Shown: positions 33,811 through 45,477, counted from the stretch's first letter. The stretch is 50,000 nt of DNA from Monoplex corrugatus (GCA_030674185.1 CM060312.1:55017905-55067904), one strand, 5' to 3'. The notes: generated from the sequence alone by a model not told the origin. Numbers and translations are program-made.

Positions 33811-34362
33811 TGCATGTTTGCCCCTGGCCTCTCAAAAAACAAAACAAACACAAATATCCCCAGGATGGTGAAACCAGTCTAACGATATCCCCTTTTCATA
33901 AAAGATATGTTACAGTTAATCCACATTTTGTAGTCTCAAGTTTCTTTCACCATAAAGAAATATCCAATATAAATAAAATTTGAGGTCAATGGAGGATAAT
34001 GGCAGACTGTTCAGACAGTGATAACAAAAAATTCAAATGTGTCAGAAGTTCCCAAAGAAAGTAAGTTTACATATGTTCCTCAGGAAGTGTTGGTTTTATT
34101 CATTGTTTGGCCCATATGATCTTGACCTTAGACCTGTGGCTTTAAACTTACATCTGCGACTTCTCAATGGCATGTCCAGACACCGGCCACAATCAAGTAA
34201 ACAACCATCCAGAAACAGGTGAGAGCATCTTGTTAACACAGTCAGGTGACATACACGCACGCACGCGCTCACACGCACACGCACGCACACACATTTTAAA
34301 AGGGAATTTTAAAAAAACAAGCAAACATGTGATACAAAGATACCCAGTGAGATGAGCTGGTA

Positions 34363-34640
34363 AGAGTTGTCTGGTCAATAATGTCATTCCCTCCCCTTGT
34401 TAATGAGTGATCACCTTTATGACTTTCCTTTGATCCACATTTTTTTTATGTCCCTAGATAATGCCATGGTTTGTTGGAGCTCTTGGCTGTTTCTGTGCAC
34501 CATTACCCGTCATGGCTTCATCGTCTAATGAGTTTCCATAGTCCCAGATGATTGTAAATGAGTTGGATTGCTAGTTCTCGCTGGTTTAATGTAATAATTG
34601 TAATCCTCATCTCCATTCAATGGAAGCTGAAAAGTTTGTT
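34363..34640 (-). repeat. Module B, unit 3
   Basis: Shares gagctggtaagagttgtctg and atgccatggtttgttggagc with the B copies of units 2, 4 and 5. Confidence 0.75.
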
Positions 34641-34668
34641 TAAGAGAGGAGAGTCTGGAGGAGAAGGG

Positions 34669-34672
34669 AGAG

Positions 34673-34704
<32 letters not shown>

Positions 34705-34720
34705 CAGACAGACAGCAGAC
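34669..34720. repeat. (GA)n(GACA)n microsatellite
   Basis: Follows module B, as in units 2, 4 and 5. Confidence 0.9.
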
Positions 34721-34943
34721 AGAGCATGGAATGCAGAATATGAACATTTATTGAAGAGGTATTCTGTACAGCAGGGTAGGAACTTTTTTCTCCAGGGTAG
34801 TGACATAAACAATGTTTATTTCCAGCCCTCATCCACAAAGGGTCTACACTAATACAGTAACAATTTTAACTTATTCAGCGCAAGTAGTCCATTTCAGAAA
34901 AATGCTCTTTGCACTTTACAGGAACAGAACAAACAGTGTGCGT

Positions 34944-34947
<4 letters not shown>

Positions 34948-34984
<37 letters not shown>

Positions 34985-35098
34985 ACCACCACACACATAC
35001 CACGCACCACCAACACACAACACACACCTGATCCACTCAGCACACAAAACAAAACACACACATCACACACACCACGCACAGCACGCACACACACATCT
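34948..35098. repeat. (CA)n-rich microsatellite
   Basis: Pure CA then impure CACCAC/CACGCA. Confidence 0.9.
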
Positions 35099-35419
35099 AC
35101 TATACACTCACCCTGTTAGGCAGACCACAAGCCAAGTTCATTCTAATCTCACACATAAACACACACACCCTCATTCTAATATATTCTCTCTTGTCCTTCC
35201 CCTCTCCTCTATCCTCATTTTCTTTCACTCATTCAGTCTTGCTGTCTCTCACATCGTATTCTCTGATGTTTTTAACACAATTAGACCAGCAAGGTAGATA
35301 CGTTAAGTTAGTCTATGTGCCAGTATGTTCGTATTCACATTCAAATTCATATCCATACTCATTTCTTTTGTCACAATGGATTTACTATGTGAAAGTCAGG
35401 CTGCTTTCCCGTGAGAGCG

Positions 35420-35545
35420 TGTCGCAGCGTTGCATCGCCACCTTTTTCTGGTGGGGGTGGAGTCAAAAACACCAAGACTTCAAATAGGCAACAGGGCTAA
35501 TTGGTCTTCAAGGGGAGGGGCCTGGGAAATGAACCTCTCTATCCA
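35420..35545 (+). repeat. Dispersed repeat 'D', inverted relative to 93-302
   Basis: The sequence ctaattggtcttcaagggga and flanking 100 bp match the reverse complement of the repeat at 170-370. Confidence 0.75.
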
Positions 35546-35619
35546 AAAGTACACTGATAACAGCATGAAAATATCAAATAATGCGAAAGACAGAGAAGGA
35601 GGATGAAAGGGGAGAAGGG

Positions 35620-35755
35620 GGGGGGGGGGGGGGAGGGTGAGAAGGGATAAAAGAAAACACGCACGCACGCACGCATGCACACACACACACACACACACCA
35701 CACGCACGCACGCACGCACGCACGCACGCGCACACACACACACACACACACACGC
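35620..35755. repeat. Poly-G, (CA)n and (CGCA)n microsatellites
   Basis: A G run at 35620-35632 and CA/ACGC tracts at 35658-35755. Confidence 0.9.
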
Positions 35756-36144
35756 TGTGTCAGTTTTATGATTAGATTTTGGAGTTTATATGTCTAAAAC
35801 GTTTTGATGCTGTAGTCTTTGTAGAATTCTCAGAAAAGAACTTTCTTCATAAATGAAAAAAATGTCTCTACAATATAGCTTTCTCGGCAAAGTCCTGAAA
35901 CAAATTAAACTCAACAAATGTGACAAGCCATGTGATGAAGAGCTTGCCTTTCTACCCCTCATAAAGCACTGCATCTTTCTCAGGGGTGATTTTTATGCCA
36001 CTATAATGGCCAGAAAAAAAACACTTTTTTCCGACAAAGGTGATAATCACGTTGTTATTGAGTTCCATTATAGATTAAAACTGCATGACAGAGCGTACTT
36101 TGTTGATCGATTGACTTGGTTCAATTTTCACGCTGGCACCCACA

Positions 36145-36330
36145 TCAGCTGATATGGCCGCCAGGGATAATCATCCCAGGGTGTGGGTGAATGGGGACTT
36201 TATCTTATCGTATACCGACACTACCAGAACAACAATGATGCTAAGATGGAACAGTGAGAAGGCCAGTTTTAACGTAGCACACCCCAGGATTCGATGTGAA
36301 TCGACGCTGAACCAACTGAGCTACTAAGGC
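36145..36330 (-). mobile_element. Probable tRNA-derived SINE, third family
   Basis: Minus strand reads ccttagtagctcagttggtt, a near-consensus tRNA D-arm (A box), then catcgaatcctgggg as a decayed B box about 25 bp later. It interrupts the family-1 SINE. Confidence 0.55.
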
Positions 36331-36537
36331 TCGCCATGCTGCACTCTGTTCTTACTTTCATGGTATATCCTGGCGTCAACTAAGGCCGAAAAGACACAGA
36401 CATCTACAGTGCTGATCAGGAATGTTTAGCAACATTCTCTATGATGCATCTGTGTGAACGATAAGACTTGACTGCGTGGTCCCAATCTTTTTCTAACATC
36501 CATTAGCACACGTTCAAACTCTGAGTGGGAAGTAATT

Positions 36538-37105
36538 ATTGTTATTGTTATTCTTATTGTTATTTAAGCCCAGCCGACTGCGTAGAGCTATATCAGGGCT
36601 ATAACTGCTTCAAAACATGCAAAATTTCAACAGGAAGAAAAAAAAAAAGAAAAGAAAATTGAGTATACATATCAATGCATTCGCTGACATTCTCTAAGAA
36701 GATGCCCCTGGCGTTCACCAATCCATCCAATTTATCACACAGGGGATTTTAAAAAAACACACCTGAATACAAATTTAAGCATACTGAAGGACACCAAAAC
36801 ATATACAAAAACACGCAGAAATTATCTAAAACTGCTTCCGCATATCTCACCTCCTAGAGCCAAAAATGCACTTAATACATGTACCAAATTATCAGTCCTA
36901 AGAAAAAGTAGGTAAGACTTTATCGAACACATACAGGTGAATGGGGCCAGCAAGGCAGAAAATGATAGGAAGAAATGACAAAAAGCAAGGGAACAAGGCA
37001 GAAACAAAGACAGTGACAGAAAAGAGGAAATTTCTAGCACAGAATTTCCAGAAGGTGGTGATACTGTTTGTACTGAAAGAGCACCCGGTGTCCCCATGGG
37101 AGGAC
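36538..37105 (-). mobile_element. Element E, copy 4, nested in a SINE
   Basis: Flanked by ggaagtaatt (36528-36537) and ggaagtagtt (37106-37115), a 10-bp duplication with one mismatch. Tail is ATTGTT repeats on the plus strand; 5' end at gtccccatggg. Confidence 0.85.
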
Positions 37106-37307
37106 GGAAGTAGTTTGCCCTGAAAAATCCTACAATGATTTTAACAGGATTGATGAGATTCGACCCCACAATTTTCCAATCACTAGTCTACTGCCTTAAC
37201 ACTGCACCAGTGACAGTGATCAAACACTATATATTAAACAAAGTAGACTAAAAAGAGAGGGAGAGAGAAAGAAAGAAAATAAAGTGAAGCAGAAGTAGAC
37301 GAATCAC

Positions 37308-37309
<2 letters not shown>

Positions 37310-37385
<76 letters not shown>

Positions 37386-37436
37386 GTGTGTGTGTGTGTG
37401 TGCGTGCGTGCGTGTGTGTGTATGTGTGTGTGTGTG

Positions 37437-37500
<64 letters not shown>

Positions 37501-37635
37501 GTGTGTGTGTGTTGTGTTGTGTGTGTGTGTGTGTGTGTATGAAGTATCTGTGTTGTGTAGTATGCACGTGAGCGTGTTTGTCTTCTTACTTCAGTGTAGA
37601 GCCATGGGCAGTGTGGTGTGTGTGTGTGTGTGTGG

Positions 37636-37666
<31 letters not shown>

Positions 37667-37738
37667 TTTTTGGTGTGTGTGTGGTGTGTGTGTGTGTGTT
37701 GTGTGTGTGTGGTGTGTGTGTGTGTGTGTGTGTGTGTG
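37310..37738. repeat. (GT)n-rich block
   Basis: Two long GT runs separated by about 70 bp of other sequence. VCVC frames on the plus strand are artefacts. Confidence 0.92.
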
Positions 37739-37749
37739 ATTTATGTCAT

Positions 37750-38058
37750 AAGGTTGTCTGTCCAGCGTTGCTATTACTCCCCCTGGTAATCTGTCAGATC
37801 GTCTATACGACTTTCCTTTGATCTACATTTTTATGTCCCTAGATATTGCCACACTGCGCGGGAGCTCTTTCTTGCCATGTCCCCGTATCATGGCACGCCT
37901 TGTTTAAGCTCAGTCCTGCATTACTGCATTATCATCCCGCTGCTTCATCGTCTAGTTCCAGGTTTTATCGCCTGGATGATGAAGACGATCCTTCTCTGAT
38001 TTCTCATCTGTCGACAGATAACTGTTGTCCGTCTCATCCCACTTTCGTGGAAATTTGA
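37750..38058 (-). repeat. Module A, unit 4
   Basis: Shares gatcgtctatacgactttcc and ccctagatattgccacac with the other A copies. Confidence 0.75.
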
Positions 38059-38069
38059 TTGTTAGTGTT

Positions 38070-38070
38070 T

Positions 38071-38132
<62 letters not shown>

Positions 38133-38280
38133 GAGAGAGACAGACAGACGGAGACAGAGAGACAGACAGACAGAGAGACAGAGAGAGAGAGAGGGCAGAG
38201 TGAAAGAAGAGACAGGCAGGCAAGCAGGCGCTCACGCACGCGCGCGCACACACACACATGCACACACACGCACACACAAG
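38070..38280. repeat. (GA)n(GACA)n(CA)n compound microsatellite
   Basis: GA to about 38130, GACA/GA mixture to 38200, then CACG/CA to 38280. Confidence 0.9.
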
Positions 38281-38379
38281 AGATACATACGGTAATCAGA
38301 AAAAAAAGAGATGGGGAAAGGGAGAGCCAGAGAATAAGATGAAGAGAAAACAGAAAGAGGGGTTATAATCACTTCATTT

Positions 38380-38680
38380 CCACAGGTCTATAAATACATT
38401 ACAGCGATTACCATGCTCAGGACAAAAACGGGGACGTCTACCCACATTCTGGTCAGAAAATGTGAGCAGCACTCTCAATGACACATCCATGAAGTGGATA
38501 AGATTCCACTGTGTGGTCCCAGTCTTTCCGAAGAGCCCAAAGTATGCATGCTCAGCTGAGGTTAGGTGCTAGTTAAGGCTGAAAAATCCCACAACGATTT
38601 GGACAGGACTGATGGAATCTGAACTTCCAACCTCCCAGTCATCACTTTATTGAGCTAACCTTTTGAAAGAGACTGTATTC
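38380..38680 (-). mobile_element. tRNA-derived SINE family 1, diverged copy
   Basis: Occupies the second SINE position of unit 4. Confidence 0.65.
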
Positions 38681-39119
38681 CCCCATAGCATGGTTTTGTT
38701 TGCCCCTAACCTCCCAGAAAACAAAACAAAACAAATCAAAAAGGTCAAGCCACTCTGACAATCCCTTTTTTGTACAAAAATAGTTAAACAGACCCCTGGG
38801 TTTGTACGTGTCAACGTCACTGTGACATTTAAAAAGCATCAGATGAAATAAAATTTGATGTAAATGGAAAACTATGGCAGACTGTCACAACATTGAAAAC
38901 AGAATTGAAATATGGCAAAATAACTGAAAACGTGTCGTTCGCTCTCCTTCCTCTGGAAGTATTGGTGTTAATAACGTTTTGGCCCATATGTGAACGTAAC
39001 CTTGCCGTTGTGCCTTCCAACCTTTATATATTGCAACTTCTCAATGGTTTACATGTTTGACCAAAATTAGGTATAGATCCATCCAGAAACAGCTGGAAAC
39101 GTCTTGTTAACACATTCTG

Positions 39120-39190
39120 GACACACACACACACGCACGCACGCATGCACGCACGCAGGCGCGCGCGCGCGCAAACACACACACACACTT
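39120..39190. repeat. (CA)n(CGCA)n(GC)n microsatellite
   Basis: Same position as CA/CG tracts at 34257 and 43640. Confidence 0.9.
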
Positions 39191-39291
39191 CTTAGATGAA
39201 ATGAAACAGTCTCCCCATTTCTGTAAAGGGAGTTTGAAAAAAGAAAACAAGCAAAACATGAGGTGGAGGGATACCCAGTGAGCCGAGCTGG

Positions 39292-39560
39292 TAAGAGTTG
39301 TCTGGTCAATGTCGTTATTACTCCCCTTGGTATTGAGTGATCGCCTTTACGACTTTCCTTTGATCTGCGCTTTTATGTCCCTAGATAATGCCATGGTTTG
39401 TTGGAGCTCGTGGCTGCTTCACTGCACATTAACGTCATGGCTTCATCGTCTATCAAGGTTTTTATACTTCTAGATGATTGTAAATGGGTTGGTATTCCAG
39501 TTATCGTTGGCTTACTGCCGAATAATTGTAATCTGTGTCGTCTGCGTGTTATATAAGTTT
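39292..39560 (-). repeat. Module B, unit 4
   Basis: Near-identical over long stretches to module B of unit 2 (atgccatggtttgttggagc, then tcgtggctgcttcactgc). Confidence 0.77.
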
Positions 39561-39595
39561 GACAGTGAAGATCTTGGAAGGAGGGAGGGGAGAGA

Positions 39596-39598
<3 letters not shown>

Positions 39599-39657
<59 letters not shown>
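39599..39657. repeat. (GA)n microsatellite
   Basis: Follows module B. Confidence 0.92.
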
Positions 39658-39658
<1 letters not shown>

Positions 39659-39917
39659 AAGAACTTATTCTGTTATTTCTGTTTTGAGAGAAAACAAAAA
39701 AGGATTTCTTCTTGAAGATGGTCACATAAGCAATATATGCTTATTTACATCTACTTTCGTCCATAGACAATCTAAAATAATAGAAGTAAAAAACATAAAA
39801 AAAAAGTATAAAGAAAAGTAAAAATATCAAAACCTTGCAAAACACAGAAAACTGATGAAGGGGGATAAAGAGTGGGTGGTGGGGGTAGAGGAGTGAAACA
39901 ATGTACACACTATACAT

Positions 39918-39976
39918 GCACACACACACACACATATATATATATAAATATATATAATATATATATATATATATAT

Positions 39977-40063
<87 letters not shown>

Positions 40064-40130
40064 ATAATTGTGTGTGTGTTGTGTGTGTGTGTGTGGTGTG
40101 TGTGTTGTGTGTATATATTATATGATTCTC

Positions 40131-40186
<56 letters not shown>

Positions 40187-40200
40187 CTATCTATCTATTA
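39918..40200. repeat. (CA)n(TA)n(GT)n(TA)n(GT)n(CTAT)n compound microsatellite
   Basis: Alternating dinucleotide blocks pass into about 15 CTAT units. The TA parts may form cruciforms. Confidence 0.92.
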
Positions 40201-40323
40201 TTTATATGTACATGTATATACTGATTGCCAGCTTCCCATATAGATACATACGTACATCCATCAACCCATCCATCCATCTGTCCGTCCATCCATACACACA
40301 TACATGTACATGTCACTACAGAT

Positions 40324-40354
<31 letters not shown>

Positions 40355-40588
40355 TATATGCATGCATTCATATGTAAAACCGTGTTGGTTTCCTGCTTTC
40401 AAAAAGTTATTAGATGCTGGAGTTTCTATTTTTCTAGATATTTTGATACTGTAAACTGCAACTTTCTCAGAAAATGACATCTTCATAAGGGAAAAAAGCT
40501 TGCACGCATAACTATGTTGGAAGTCCTGAAACAAATTAACCCGACATATCTAGCATGTCATGTGATGGATGGCTATGATAATTACAAT

Positions 40589-40610
40589 GATGATGATGAC
40601 GATGACGACA

Positions 40611-40644
<34 letters not shown>

Positions 40645-40645
40645 C
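40589..40645. repeat. (GAT)n trinucleotide repeat
   Basis: GATGAC then pure GAT units; gives an Asp-rich frame that is not a gene. Confidence 0.9.
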
Positions 40646-40847
40646 ATAATTGACATGGCCAAGTCTCGATTCAAGAATGAAACAAAGGTAAAACTCTCAT
40701 CATTCTGCAGGGGAATAATTATCCAACAACGACTTAAACTTCAGGACACAAAGCACATGCAAACTGGGAGGGGAAGATAGGAGGGAGTGGAGCGTATAAT
40801 CCCTGACCCAAGCCATCATCCTCCCTCTGTCTCTCTCTCTCTCTCCT

Positions 40848-40850
<3 letters not shown>

Positions 40851-40893
<43 letters not shown>

Positions 40894-40935
40894 GCACGCA
40901 CCACACACGCACGCACCACACACACGCAGGGCACG

Positions 40936-40970
<35 letters not shown>
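40851..40970. repeat. (CA)n-rich microsatellite
   Basis: CA with CGCA and CACC interruptions. Confidence 0.9.
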
Positions 40971-41120
40971 TGTTCCAACGTATTCTCTCTTGTTCTCTTC
41001 TCTCTCCCCTATCCTCTGTTACTCGCTGTCTCTTTCACTGTTTTTTTTTCCCTTTAACCAAGACCTCAAAAATGCACCAAAGTTAAATGGGTTTTAAGGG
41101 GAAGGACCTTGTAAATAAAT

Positions 41121-41405
41121 TTATCTCTCCAATATTTTTTTATGCCAGGGCAGCCAGGCAACTGCCCTGCTCTTCACAATTTTCAACTGCTGTGGGGTCT
41201 TATTTCGTGCACAGACCAGAAGGCACATTGGTCCCACGTGTTTTTCGTCCCTTTCTAAAGGACTAGACGTTCTGTTCCAATTTCTGGTCGAACTGAGGAG
41301 AAAGGTTGAGGCCTCAATGGAAACGAACCATGTAACCTCGATTTTAGTTACTGCAGGCGACTGTCTGAACCATTCTGCCATCTTCCTCCCCACATCCCTT
41401 GTCTC
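41121..41405 (-). mobile_element. tRNA-derived SINE, second family
   Basis: Minus strand begins ggaagatggcagaatggttc (A box) followed about 40 bp later by atggttcgtttccattga (B box). The body ends gggcagttgcctggctgccc. It is distinct from family 1. A 98-residue minus frame across it is a by-product. Confidence 0.75.
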
Positions 41406-41474
41406 TCTACCTCTCATATGGCGTCACGTTTTAAAGGATCATTTCTTAAATAGCAAGAAAAGAATCGAAGACAA

Positions 41475-41875
41475 TTTTTCACATGCTCTGATAACGATGA
41501 ATAAGAGGGTGATAATCATGATGCTATGGAGTTCCATCTCAACTGAGACTGCGTGAATGGGCTGCACTCGATGCTTACATCATAGTATATCTAGTGTCAA
41601 CCAAGCCAGAAAGACATAGTCACCTGCAGCATTAGTCTTAATATTTCAGCAACACCTCAATGACGCATTTGTGATGTGGAGCAAACTCAACTGTGTGGTC
41701 CCAATCTTTTTTAACGAACCTATACCTAGGTCACTCCAGGTGGTACTGGTTGGGGCCCAAAATAATTCCACTTGATTTGACAGGACTGACGGATTTCCAG
41801 CCCAAAACCTTCCTGTCGTAAGCCTGCTGTGCTAACCACTGCACCAACAACACTGATTTAACACCACATATTTAA
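41475..41875 (-). mobile_element. tRNA-derived SINE family 1
   Basis: Head on minus strand: ttggtgcagtggttagcaca near 41830-41855. Body to the gatgctatggagttccatct part near 41520. Confidence 0.82.
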
Positions 41876-41980
41876 CAAGCGGACTGAGGAAAGAAAGAAA
41901 AAGAAAAGAAAGAAATAAAGAAAAAAAGAAATAAAACAGCGGTAAACAAATCACGAAATGTGTGTAATTTATTTGAGTAG

Positions 41981-42300
41981 GAGTTGTCTGTTAAGCGCTG
42001 TCATTACTCCCCCTGGTAATGAGTCAGAACGTCTACACGACTTTCCTTTGATCTACATTTTTATGTCCCTAGATATTGCCATGGTCTGCAGGAGCTCTTT
42101 CTTGCTATGTCCCCAAACTATGGCATGGCTTGTTTGAGCTCTTTCCTGCCTCACTGCATTATCATCACAGCTTCATCGTCTAATTCCAGGTTTTATCGGC
42201 CTGGTTGATGCAGATGATTCACTTTCTGAGTTCTCGTCTGCCAACAGGCAACTGTTGTCAATGTCATCTGACATTTACTACTGAAATTTGTTTCAGAGAA
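41981..42300 (-). repeat. Module A, unit 5
   Basis: Best preserved A landmarks (ccctagatattgccatggtc, ggcatggcttgtttgagctc). Confidence 0.77.
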
Positions 42301-42327
42301 AGAGATGTGAAGGAGAAAGGGGAAGAA

Positions 42328-42376
<49 letters not shown>

Positions 42377-42377
42377 C

Positions 42378-42408
<31 letters not shown>
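42328..42408. repeat. (GATA)n microsatellite after module A
   Basis: About 20 units; equivalent site in unit 3 is GA. Confidence 0.92.
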
Positions 42409-42509
42409 GGAGGTGGTGGGGTGTGGTAATGGGAACAGAAAGAGATGGGGCAATAGGAAATGACAGAATGAAAGGACAGGATGAGAGAGAAAAAAAGGAA
42501 TATAGTAAC

Positions 42510-42800
42510 TTCACTCCCAGTGATCTCTTAAGTGTACAGCAACAACCCAGCTCAAGATATACAAACACTTGTGGTATCAGTAAGAAAATTTGAGCAACAT
42601 TGTCAAAGATATATCCATGAAATAGACAAGATTCGATTGTGTGAACTGAGTCTTTCTGATGAGCCCAAAGCATGTTGACTCTAGAAAGTAGCCAGTTATG
42701 TCAGAAAAAAAAACCCAGAATGGTTTGAACAGGACAGATGGGATGCAAGTCCCCAACCTACCAGTCATCAGTTGACTGTGCTATCATTTTGCAACGATAC
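42510..42800 (-). mobile_element. tRNA-derived SINE family 1, diverged copy
   Basis: Second SINE position of unit 5; body ccagctcaagatatacaaac and degenerate head near 42750-42800. Confidence 0.65.
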
Positions 42801-42826
42801 CTCGCTCTCCATAACACGGTTGTGTT

Positions 42827-42975
42827 CCCTCTTAACCTTTCAAAAAACGTGCACTTAAAACTATCGTCAACATCATCCCTCTTAACCTTTCAAAAAACGT
42901 GCACTTAAAACTATCGTCAACATCATCCCTCTTAACCTTTCAAAAACGTGCACTTAAAACTATCGTCAACATCAT
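42827..42975. repeat. 50-bp tandem triplication next to a LINE end
   Basis: Copies start ccctcttaacctttcaaaaa at 42827, 42877 and 42927. The first two look identical; the third lacks one A. The third runs straight into the LINE 3' end. Confidence 0.9.
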
Positions 42976-43165
42976 CATGTGCCCTGCCACATGGTGTTGG
43001 CGATCATGACCCTCCACCTGTATCTGTCCCTTGTTGCTGCAAGTATTTCTTCCCCCCCCCTCTCTGTCCTCAGCCACCCTGCAAGTCCGTCCATATTTTC
43101 TCCCTGAGTCTACCTGGTGTTCTCTTTCCCTCCAGCTTTCCTGTTGTGACCAGGTGCTCTCAAAA
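42972..43165 (-). mobile_element. LINE 3'-end fragment, family of 12181-13163
   Basis: atcatcatgtgccctgccac, then gttggcgatcatgaccctcc, continuing to gttgtgaccaggtg, match the 3' end of the LINE at 12181. Only about 190 bp remain. Confidence 0.82.
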
Positions 43166-43638
43166 CTAGCAAAACCAAAACACAAGAAAACAAGACGCAT
43201 CAAGCCATTCTGACATTTTCCTTTTATATACAAAAATCATTAAAGGAAATCCATTTTTTGTACTTCTGAAGTCGCTACGACCTTGAACCGATGGTTAAAA
43301 TAAAACTTAACGCGAAGCAAAGACATTGGTATTCGAACACGACAATGAAAACAGAATTTAAATATTCTCAGAAGTTTCTGAGAAAGTGCTATTCACACTT
43401 CTTCCAAACTGAGAGAAAACAGCCACACTTATCGCCACATTATGTAGGCAGCGAATGCAAGAATGACTACTTCTTCCTCAGAAAGAGTTGGTTTTAAGCA
43501 CTGTTTTGGTCTACGTCCATCAGTGGTGTGACTGCCAAGCGTTTTCATTTCCAATTCCTCAATCGTCTACAACTGTGACCCAAATTAGGCACAAGTCCAT
43601 CTGGAAACAATTGAGAATATCTTGTTCATACATTCCGG

Positions 43639-43639
<1 letters not shown>

Positions 43640-43698
<59 letters not shown>

Positions 43699-43810
43699 CA
43701 CATACGCACGCGCATATGCACGCGCACACACACTACGCGCGCGCATATACACGCGCACACACACACACACCACACACAACACACACTACGCACGCACAGG
43801 TACACACAAA
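43640..43810. repeat. (CA)n with CG-rich interruptions
   Basis: Pure CA to 43697 then CGCA/CGCG variants. Confidence 0.9.
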
Positions 43811-43931
43811 CCATCCAGGTAATATATATATAATCTCCCTACTTTGATTAACGGAAGTTTAGAGGGGGGGGGGGGGAGGGGAGTATCAAGCAATCATGAA
43901 GTGAAACGATACCCAGTGAGTTGAGGTGGTA

Positions 43932-44225
43932 AGAGTTTGTCAGATCAGTGGTTTGTCAGATCAATGTTGTTGGTACCCCTGTCCGTAATGAGTGATTGCC
44001 TTTACGCCTTTTCTTTGATCTACGCTTTCATGTCTCCAGATAATGCCATAGTTTGTTGGAGCTCTTGATTGCTTCACTGCACCATTACCGTCATGGCTTC
44101 ATCGTCTATCAAAATTTTTATTGTCCTACATAATTGTAAATGGATTTGCTTTCCTGTTCTCCTTATGTTAATTGCCAAATAATTGTAATCTGTGTTGTCT
44201 GCGTTTTATGGAAGTTAATTTGTTT
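43932..44225 (-). repeat. Module B, unit 5
   Basis: Shares ataatgccatagtttgttgg and gcttcatcgtctatcaaaat with module B of unit 2. Confidence 0.75.
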
Positions 44226-44255
44226 GACATAGTTTGGATGGGAGGAATGGAGGAG

Positions 44256-44345
44256 GAGAGAGAGAGAGAGAGAGAGAGAAGAAGACAGACAGACAGACAG
44301 ACAACAGACAGACAGACAGCAGACAGGTAGTCAGACAGACAGATA
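44256..44345. repeat. (GA)n(GACA)n microsatellite
   Basis: Follows module B of unit 5. Confidence 0.9.
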
Positions 44346-44687
44346 GAGTCCAGAATGCACAATCTAGAAATTCGGTCAGAAATTATTTAAGAAAGCCTAA
44401 TTTTGTTATTTCGGTATTGAGAGAGTGTAAGAACAATATTTTCAGGGTATGACATATTTAAGCAAAATGATGCATATTTACATGCAGCCTTAACCCATAG
44501 AGTCTACACTATTGAAAGTGTACTGTAACAGTATAAAAAATATCACAATTACAAATATAAGAAAGAGGAAGGGACAGGAGGGAGAGACAGACAGAGAGAG
44601 AGAGACAGGGAGGGCAGGAGGCCAGGGATGTTTAGAGAGAAAGAGAGAGGGGTGGGAAGAAAAGGGTTGGAAGAAAGCAATTCTGAC

Positions 44688-45115
44688 AGGTCGCCTAGGT
44701 GTAGAAGTTAGTGCAATGGACTAGATCTATTAACTGGAAGGTTGTGGAATCGAGTCCCCATCAGTCCCTTCAAAAATCATTGTGGGATTTTTCAGCTCCA
44801 ACTGGCCCTTTCTCAGAGTTGAGCCTGCCATGGGTTCGTTAGGAATGCTGGAACCACACAGCAACTCTCATCCATTTCATGGACACGTCACTGAGGGTAT
44901 TGCTCAATCATCTGACCAACACTGCAGGTGTCTGCACTTCTCAGGCCTTGTTGATGCCAGGATATACTATGACAGTAAGCACAGAGTACAGACCATTAAG
45001 CGGTCTCTATCCTAGAGGGAACAGAACAGATGCATGATTTAATCATCATCATTGTCAACACCTTTATCGCATTGTAAAAACTGTGCCAGATTCTGTGGCC
45101 ATTATGGTGACGTAG
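44688..45115 (+). mobile_element. tRNA-derived SINE family 1
   Basis: Head tcgcctaggtgtagaagtta, degenerate B box gtggaatcgagtcccc, full body with gaccaacactgcaggtgtct, and tail block agattctgtggccattatgg. The most complete plus-strand copy besides 1672-2090. Confidence 0.84.
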
Positions 45116-45470
45116 AAAATGGAAGACAAAAAGGTGAACACGAAGGAAACATCTCGATAAAGTTATATTCGGTTTGGCAATAGGATAATAACTGGAGTAC
45201 ATGTACAGGTCTATCCGTTTCTGGTATCAATGAAAGCAATGATATCAGATTTCCTGTGTCTTTAGTGTCGTACAAACCTAGGTTAAAAAAAAAAAAAATG
45301 ATAGTATTTCTGATATCCATACGTACGTGAGAGTCGTTTTCTAAACTGCAGAAGCTCTAATTTTAATATGATTCATTTCACAATTCAGCACTTATACGAA
45401 TCACTAACAAGCAACAAACAGAACATTGTTACATACCATTGGGGTTAAGCTCAATATGTCAGATTCTGAG
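45116..45470. other. Stretch with nothing recognised
   Basis: AT-rich sequence with a 13-A run near 45286. No gene signal. Confidence 0.45.
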
Positions 45471-45477
45471 TTCAAGG

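Larger units (their letters stand above)
31381..35795. repeat. Tandem segmental array, unit 3
   Basis: Order: block near 31400, minus SINE (31450-32415) with a nested element E, GA/CAGG repeats, module A (33010-33335), GA repeat, diverged minus SINE, module B (34363-34640), GA and CA repeats, repeat D (35420-35545). Confidence 0.72.
36040..37205 (-). mobile_element. tRNA-derived SINE family 1, interrupted twice
   Basis: SINE body is interrupted by a segment near 36145-36330 and by element E at 36538-37105. Its head lies at 37140-37205. Confidence 0.75.
35796..40385. repeat. Tandem segmental array, unit 4
   Basis: Starts ttgatgctgtagtctttgta, then cctgaaacaaattaaactc. Continues with an interrupted minus SINE, GT repeat, module A (37750-38058), GA repeat, second SINE, CA/CG repeat, module B (39292-39560), GA repeat and a TA/GT/CTAT block. 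Confidence 0.74.
40386..44520. repeat. Tandem segmental array, unit 5
   Basis: Starts tattagatgctggagtttc, then cctgaaacaaattaacccg. Continues with GAT and CA repeats, a second-family SINE, minus SINE (41475-41875), module A (41981-42300), GATA repeat, second SINE, LINE fragment, CA repeat, module B (43932-44225) and GA/GACA repeat. Confidence 0.74.

Noticed and set aside
35853..36152. 99-codon plus-strand frame starting MKKMSL
   Set aside because: The same sequence in units 1 and 5 is not open. It covers a diverged array block and SINE end.
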